A stretch of DNA of 64,000 bases from Lepus europaeus. Lineage: Eukaryota > Chordata > Mammalia > Lagomorpha > Leporidae. The DNA lies in NCBI RefSeq assembly GCF_033115175.1, contig NC_084836.1, forward strand, positions 66,383,297 through 66,447,296. Reading direction: 5' to 3'. A program made the position numbers and the translations under genes. This document shows, in pieces, positions 56,323-64,000 of this stretch. Each line of letters starts with the position of its first letter. The first letter of the stretch is position 1. Below the pieces are notes generated by a model. It did not search any database and was not told the DNA's origin. It worked only from the letters and a program-made list of their open reading frames with translations.

Positions 56323-59185
56323 AAGTTTACCAGACAGAACTTGAAGCAATTCTGAGAATTGAGGCCCACAGTCCATTTTCATCTGTATGATGGTGGTGAG
56401 AGCTTGGGGGCTATACTGAAAAATGGAATTTATAAGGCAGCCTTTATCTCCATGTATAATGTATGTGTTTTAATGTGAAAGAACAAGAAAGAGGTCCTAT
56501 ACTCCCTTTTGCTCACTGTAGCAGGAGGCTTGGATAATCAGCAAACAGGCTTTCAGTTTTTTATTTTTATTTTTTGCTGCGGAAGGGTTCTGTGGCTAGT
56601 TGAAGCAGCGCCTTCACATCATGTCTAAAGGATTATGAAGTGGGGCTGTGCTGGCCAAAGAGAGCATTTCCTCTCTCCACACTCCTGTCTATTAATAAGG
56701 TTTGTGTTGTCTATATGTGGCTTGTTAATGATAGGGGTGTTAACGACCACAGTTAATCTTCCCCCTCAACCCTCTCCTAATCCAGTCTCTTAAATAGACA
56801 TTTAAAAAGCTTTTAACTCCTCTTGAATTGGGTGCTCATGGACTTTTGCTGGAGGTGGAGTGATAGTTATCAGCCCATTTAACAAAACCTGAGACAGCTA
56901 GGACAGCTGTAATGTGCATCTCTCCGCTGTTTTTTTGTGAAAATGCCACATGGCTAATACTTTGGAAATCATAAATCCAGTGCAAGAAAACATCTTTATA
57001 GAGGGTATTCTGGGTTTATGCTGTGTGTGTTACATTCCTAAAACCATTGGTGCTTCCAGGTCCATAAAGAGCAAAGGACGTAGAGCAGATTAAAATGGTT
57101 GGTTCTATAAATGTGGCTTGTTTTCATCTCTGCTATTTGCTGGAAGCCTGTGCTGTGTCTGACAATGAAATGTTCCCCTAAACTACTCTTTCCTCAAAAG
57201 CCCTTAGGGGCGCATGGGGCAACTGAAGCCACTCCTCAGTGGCATATTAATCTGTGATGTGATAGGAAACTTTATATATGCCCCTGCTGTTTAGCCTTGG
57301 CTTTCTTTTTGGAAGATTTTACCTACTTCATGGAGTTTGTGTTAAACTGTAAAATGAGGAGAGAGGTCATTGACTATATACCTTGACATTTGGTTTGATT
57401 GCCACCTCCAAATAGTTTGGTGGGTAGTTCAGTGAGGCAATGCACAACAATAAAAAGAAAGCTTGGAGAAAGATCTAGAATTATATGTTCTTTTGTGCAA
57501 AAGTAATGATTAAAATGTACTACACCAAGAACTAAGAGGAGCCACCAGGGCAGCTGGCATTGAAAAGTAACGGCTGGAGGGACTAGAGCAGAGCCCAGAC
57601 AGCGCAGCCGATGGCGCCAGGGCCCCCAAGGGTGGTGGTGTGCTTCTGAGGGCAGGCCCTTGCGTCGTGGTCCTCTGATCACCCCACCCCGGCTGTCTTA
57701 TAATGACCTCGCTGAAATTGCTGAGGACCTACAGTTTCTAAACTTTTTTTCTCTTATAATGTGTGGAATTCTTTTCCCTCTTCTTTCTGCTTCACCCGCT
57801 CACCTCTTTTTTTTTTTTTTTTTTTCAAGATTCATGTGGTTCTGTGCGTGGCCACAAAGTTCTTTGATGGTTTTCCAAGCCTTCCTCAGCAGATCCCTAG
57901 TTTCTGTGTCGTCGTTCCCCCCCCCCAGGATTCCTGTAAGGGAAATTTGCCTTGCATGGCTGGTAAGGAAGGGTTGCCCGGGCCTGCTGTTGCCCTGTCC
58001 TCCTGGACTTTGGTTGCTACAATGTATCGGTAGTGTTGATACCTTTACCAGAGCACGCAGGCCTGTATTGGAGAGGGCTGAGAGCGCTTCTGCTTGAATC
58101 ACTCTGGAAACTGGAGAAGCTGCACTCGGTTTGCCATGGAGATTTCCACAAGGATAAGGTTACACACAGAGGCTCATCCTCTCTTCCTGTCGTGGTATCA
58201 GCATTCTGCCGCCTAATCACTCCATCATCCTGCCATCCATGTCTCACTTCTCATGCAGGATCGTTCCCCCCACCCCAGCTCAGCGTGAACCACCAGTCTA
58301 GATGCTTTATCTGGTTCTGGCTCTAGCCCTTAAATTGTCCGTCTGGCTTTGTGTTTCATTTGACCCTCATACACTGGGTCGCACTGTCTAAAAGAGAATT
58401 ATGCCCCCTCCGATGTCTGAGTGCATTTCTCATTTCTTACTGCTGCTCCTGAGCAGATCTGTAACTTCAAGGTTAAGATAAGACACATTCCATCAGAACT
58501 ATGTCGTCATCCTTGCCAGCTTCTGATCTGTGACTGTCCTGGAGATTTACAAGACAATTGCATGCCATTCTTTAAAGAATATTATGGGTGGACTCTTGAC
58601 TCCTGGCATCAGGCCCAATTCGATTTGTCAGCTGCTACAAAACCCATTTCCCGAAGAGAAAAGGACCTCGGCGTGTGTGTCCTTTCTGCAGTTTAAGGGT
58701 AGGAAGCCGGGAATGGATGTGAATCTTTGTCCTGATGTTTTTAGGGGCAGCCGTAGACAACAGAATATTTTTTGGCCCTTTCCTTGTTGAATTCACTTTT
58801 CTTCTCCTGAAAGGTTTTGCCAAAATGTTAGTGTTGCTGTCATTCTTTCCTATCCCTTACCCATCCCTTCATGGAATTAGCACTAAAGGCTTTTCCGAGT
58901 TGGAAGGAATGAAAATAAGTATTTTACCCTTGGGAGAGGACATACCTACCTCGTTCTGCATTTACCAATTTTCCAGCACCCCAGTTAGCATGGTTCCTCC
59001 TCTGTCTGTGCACCAACACGTTGAGCCGGGAGTTCCTGTGTGTGAGCAGGGGACTGGTTTAGGAATCCGGGAGGCCACAGCCTGCCTTCTGTTGTCTTCA
59101 GCTCTGTGTGTTTCTGCAGAAGCTTCCCTTCTAGGGGCTGTAACGGCTCTTTGGTTTTGAACATAGATTCACTCTTGAAGGAGTG
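56323..59185. other. CBX5: CBX5 intron 1, long SINE-free stretch
   Basis: No SINE and no exon with convincing splice signals and protein identity. Contains a T-run at 57808-57826 and a C-run at 57919-57928. It may carry conserved regulatory DNA. Confidence 0.4.
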
Positions 59186-59189
59186 CATG

Positions 59190-59280
59190 CTTGTCCCACT
59201 TTAACGATGCTGCGAGTAGACGAAAAATGTATTTACCCAAGATCACACATGGCAAAATAATTACAGAGTCTGGACCCTGC
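59190..59280 (+). repeat. Possible MIR fragment
   Basis: CCCACTTTAACGATGCTGCG then TTTACCCAAGATCACACATG resemble the MIR 3' part. Weak. Confidence 0.4.
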
Positions 59281-60339
59281 TTTTATTTTATTTTTTTCTT
59301 TTTGCCATTGTTTTCAGATCCTTGGTTACATTAAAGAGATATCATTAAGGTTATAAAGCATTTTTTACTCAGATTTCCTTCCTGGTGAGTCCTTTCAGAT
59401 TTGAGTAAATCTCCCATAATTAAAAAAAATTTTTTTTTTCTATTTTGCTTTTACACCCTATGTGTCTTTTGTTTGACAGCCAAAATAGTCACCATTTTCT
59501 CTTTTTGTGTCAGTTGGGTTCTTTGCTTTTGACGGTCCTTTTTCCCTACTCTCCTACAGCGGCAACCCCAGCTCCAGGGTTCCATGTCTGTCCGGCAGAG
59601 TCTCTGAGAGGTTTATTAGGCTGGGAGAAAGCAAGATATGTGGACTTTGTCTCTTGAGTTTGTCTGCCTTATCCCAGTCCTCTTCTCAAGCATTTAGGGA
59701 TTGTTGATATGGAGAGCTGTATATTAATGTATCAGATGGGCAGCCATGAAGAAACCTGGTTCGTAACACAACAACATTACAACTAATGAGAACTGCTTTC
59801 AATTTAGCAGTCGTGGTCTGGGCGATCTGCTGTTTCGCTTTTGTCTTGTATTCAGGGAATGTCAGTTGAAAGGTTTCTGGGGGCAGTGCTTCTGGATTCT
59901 CTTTCTACCTAATAATCCTTCCAAAGAAGGAAGGTTGTATCTTTAAAATACTCCCCCTCCCCCCTTTCCTGTAATTTTTCCCCCAAGCAATTTTAATTAA
60001 CTGTTCAGTGACAGATGGTAGAAAAGGCCTTGTCCAAAGTGCTTGGGGCGGGCTGGATTAGGGGGTGGGTGGTTTGTACTGATTCTGTTGTAGAGAGACC
60101 CAGCCTCTCTCCTCCCCTCCTGCTAGTTGAGCTGTAATCTTGTTAGATGATCTTAAAATGCTATTGATTAATTCACAGTGCTCCTCGAATAAGCACAGGT
60201 TTTGGATTTAAAACTCAAGAATCAATTCCCTTGAGTTCTGAATGCCTTAGACTTGAGACCAAGGGAGCTACCTTCGAACTTCTCCACCCAGTCTTCGCTG
60301 AAAGGGAAAGTTAAGCCTTTTAACTTTTCCATTTGCCTC

Positions 60340-60760
60340 TCCCCCTTAGTCTGGTAGGGCTGCCAGTTGCCATGGCAACGGACTGGGACAGCTGCGCAGT
60401 GGCGCCCAGGCAGCTGGGTGGGGGCGGGGGAGCTGCCAGCCCGCCAAGCCCCAGACCTGGGAGGGGAGGCCCCTCCTGTTAGCCCAGAGGGAAAGAAAGA
60501 ACTGGGGCGATCCGGTAGGTAAAAGAGGGAACCCCCATTCATCTGCCTTTGGGGTTCCTCTTCTGCATGAAGGTACAAAAGGAAATTTTCCCCATCCCTC
60601 CCTCAAACTGAGGAACACATATGTAAATCCTTGTTTTTTTCTGGTGAGGCAGGGGAGGCCATAGCCAGTGTTTAACTGCATGCATCTGACATGGGCCGGG
60701 TTTAACCCCAGCGCTCTGACCTACACTGCTCAGCTCCCGGAAATTGCAAGGTGAGTGGGC
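60340..60760 (+). promoter_or_regulatory. CBX5: Candidate internal CBX5 promoter and alternative first exon, with RFX palindrome
   Basis: A locally GC-rich block contains the perfect palindrome GTTGCCATGGCAAC at 60366-60379, the RFX/X-box consensus, next to GGTGGGGGCGGGGGAGC. It is followed by a near-ideal donor AAG|GTGAGT at 60750/60751. Human CBX5 is transcribed from a second, internal first exon a short way before the coding exon. This block lies 1.5 kb before it. No protein is encoded here. Confidence 0.45.
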
Positions 60761-63111
<2,351 letters not shown>

Positions 63112-63372
63112 TATATTTAATATTTTTACTTAATTTATTTGAAAGGCAAGGAATCAAAGAGGTCTTCATTTCCTTCATTTGCTCCCCACTGCCTGCAGGG
63201 CTGGGCCAGGCAAGGCCAAAGCCAGGAGCTGGGAACTCAATCCAGGTTACCCATGTAGGTGACAGGGACCCAGCTTAGACGTCACCTGCTGCTTTCCAAA
63301 GTGTGCATTAGCGGGAAGCTGGAGTAGGGAGGGAGCCTCATGCCGGCGAGTCAAGTGGCATCTTACCCTGTC
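63112..63372 (-). mobile_element. C-SINE, antisense, old and shortened
   Basis: TTTTTACTTAATTTATTTGA at the tail side, then GCCAAAGCCAGGAGCTGGGA. The head is degraded. Confidence 0.75.
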
Positions 63373-63573
63373 AGTAACATGTCTGTAATCTGAGGTTTCC
63401 TCAAGGAAGTTAATGAATTTTCAGGATGATACTGAAGTGGTAACTAGAGTTTATCAGGCGGTAGCTGGCTTTATGCTGAAATGCTAAAGTAAATTATTCT
63501 TTCCTTTGGAATAAATAGAATGAGCCACATATCAAAGCATAGATAACTAGCTTGAAGGTAAAATAGGTAAGGC

Positions 63574-63909
63574 TGGGCTGGTGCCGTGGCGCACTAGGTT
63601 ATTCCTCCACCTGTGGCACCGGCATCCCATATGGGCGCCGGATTCTGTCCCAGTTGCTCCTCTTCCAGTCCAGCTCTCTGCTGTGGCTCGGGAGGGCAAT
63701 GGAGGATGGCCCAGGTGCTTCGGCCCCTGCACCCACATGGGAAACCAGGAGGAGGCATCTGGCTCTTGGCTTTGGATCGGCACAGCTCCTGCCATTGCGG
63801 CTATTTGGGGGGTGAACCAACGGAAGGAAGACCTTTCTCTCTGTCTCTCTCTCTCTCACTGTCTATAACTCTACCTGTCAAATAAATTTAAAAAAAAAAA
63901 AAGAATTTA
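63574..63909 (+). mobile_element. C-SINE, sense, 14-bp perfect duplication
   Basis: The head is TGGGCTGGTGCCGTGGCGCA and the tail is GTCAAATAAATTTAAAAAAA. AAAATAGGTAAGGC occurs at 63560-63573 and 63910-63923. Confidence 0.93.
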
Positions 63910-63964
63910 AAAATAGGTAAGGCCATGTAATTATTAGGCACTCTGCCTCAATTCCTTTCTTTCT

Positions 63965-64000
63965 TTAAAAGATTTACTTCATTTGAAAGGCAGAATTACA
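63965..64000 (-). mobile_element. Start of an antisense C-SINE cut by the window edge
   Basis: TTTAAAAGATTTACTTCATT followed by GAAAGGCAGAATTACA is the tail side of an antisense copy. Confidence 0.7.

Overview
This is a mammalian nuclear genomic window, almost certainly from a lagomorph (rabbit, Oryctolagus, or a close relative). The lineage call rests on roughly 65 copies of the lagomorph tRNA-derived C-SINE. Sense copies open with a GGCCGGCGCCGTGG-type head, carry a GGTTCTAGTCC-like B box, have an internal (TC)n block and end in an A-rich tail. Older mammalian repeats (MIR, L2, L1, MER20, a MaLR-like LTR) lie between them.

Four protein genes are recognised, in the order COPZ1(-), NFE2(+), HNRNPA1(-), CBX5(+). 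This is the mirror image of human 12q13 next to HOXC. (1) 1-1100: first coding exon of COPZ1 (minus strand, encodes only MEALIL), the start of its intron 1 and its CCAAT-rich promoter. (2) 1.3-24.3 kb: intergenic DNA packed with C-SINEs, many nested or fused head to head. (3) 24.3-34 kb: a SINE-poor, GC-richer block holding NFE2. Two coding exons (31670-31783 and 32844-33851) give a 373-aa erythroid/megakaryocytic CNC-bZIP factor. About 0.5 kb upstream are three WGATAR motifs and a CACCC box within 55 bp. (4) 36.2-42.6 kb: HNRNPA1 on the minus strand, ten coding exons (371 aa with exon 7B, 320 aa without), a 3'UTR exon with a canonical poly(A) signal, and probably an alternative long 3'UTR. 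(5) 42.5-43.3 kb: a SINE-free CpG-rich divergent promoter shared by HNRNPA1 (five CCAAT boxes, three of them 30 bp apart) and CBX5 (NRF1 palindrome, YY1-like and E-box sites). (6) 43.3-62.3 kb: CBX5 intron 1, with a candidate second CBX5 promoter near 60.4-60.75 kb containing a perfect RFX palindrome. (7) 62311-62447: first coding exon of CBX5 (HP1-alpha); the rest of the gene is beyond the window.

The genes form one of four HOX-linked paralogous blocks. The most notable protein-level observations are in HNRNPA1. Ser192, a reported MNK site, reads as Thr192-Pro193. Ser259, at the edge of the low-complexity-domain zipper core that holds the disease residue Asp262, reads as Gly. The most notable nucleic-acid structures are a perfect 19-bp inverted repeat and a G-quadruplex-capable run in the putative long HNRNPA1 3'UTR, a SINE with two 5' heads facing each other, and two independent SINE insertions at the same internal site of two host SINEs. 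I saw no new multi-gene system.
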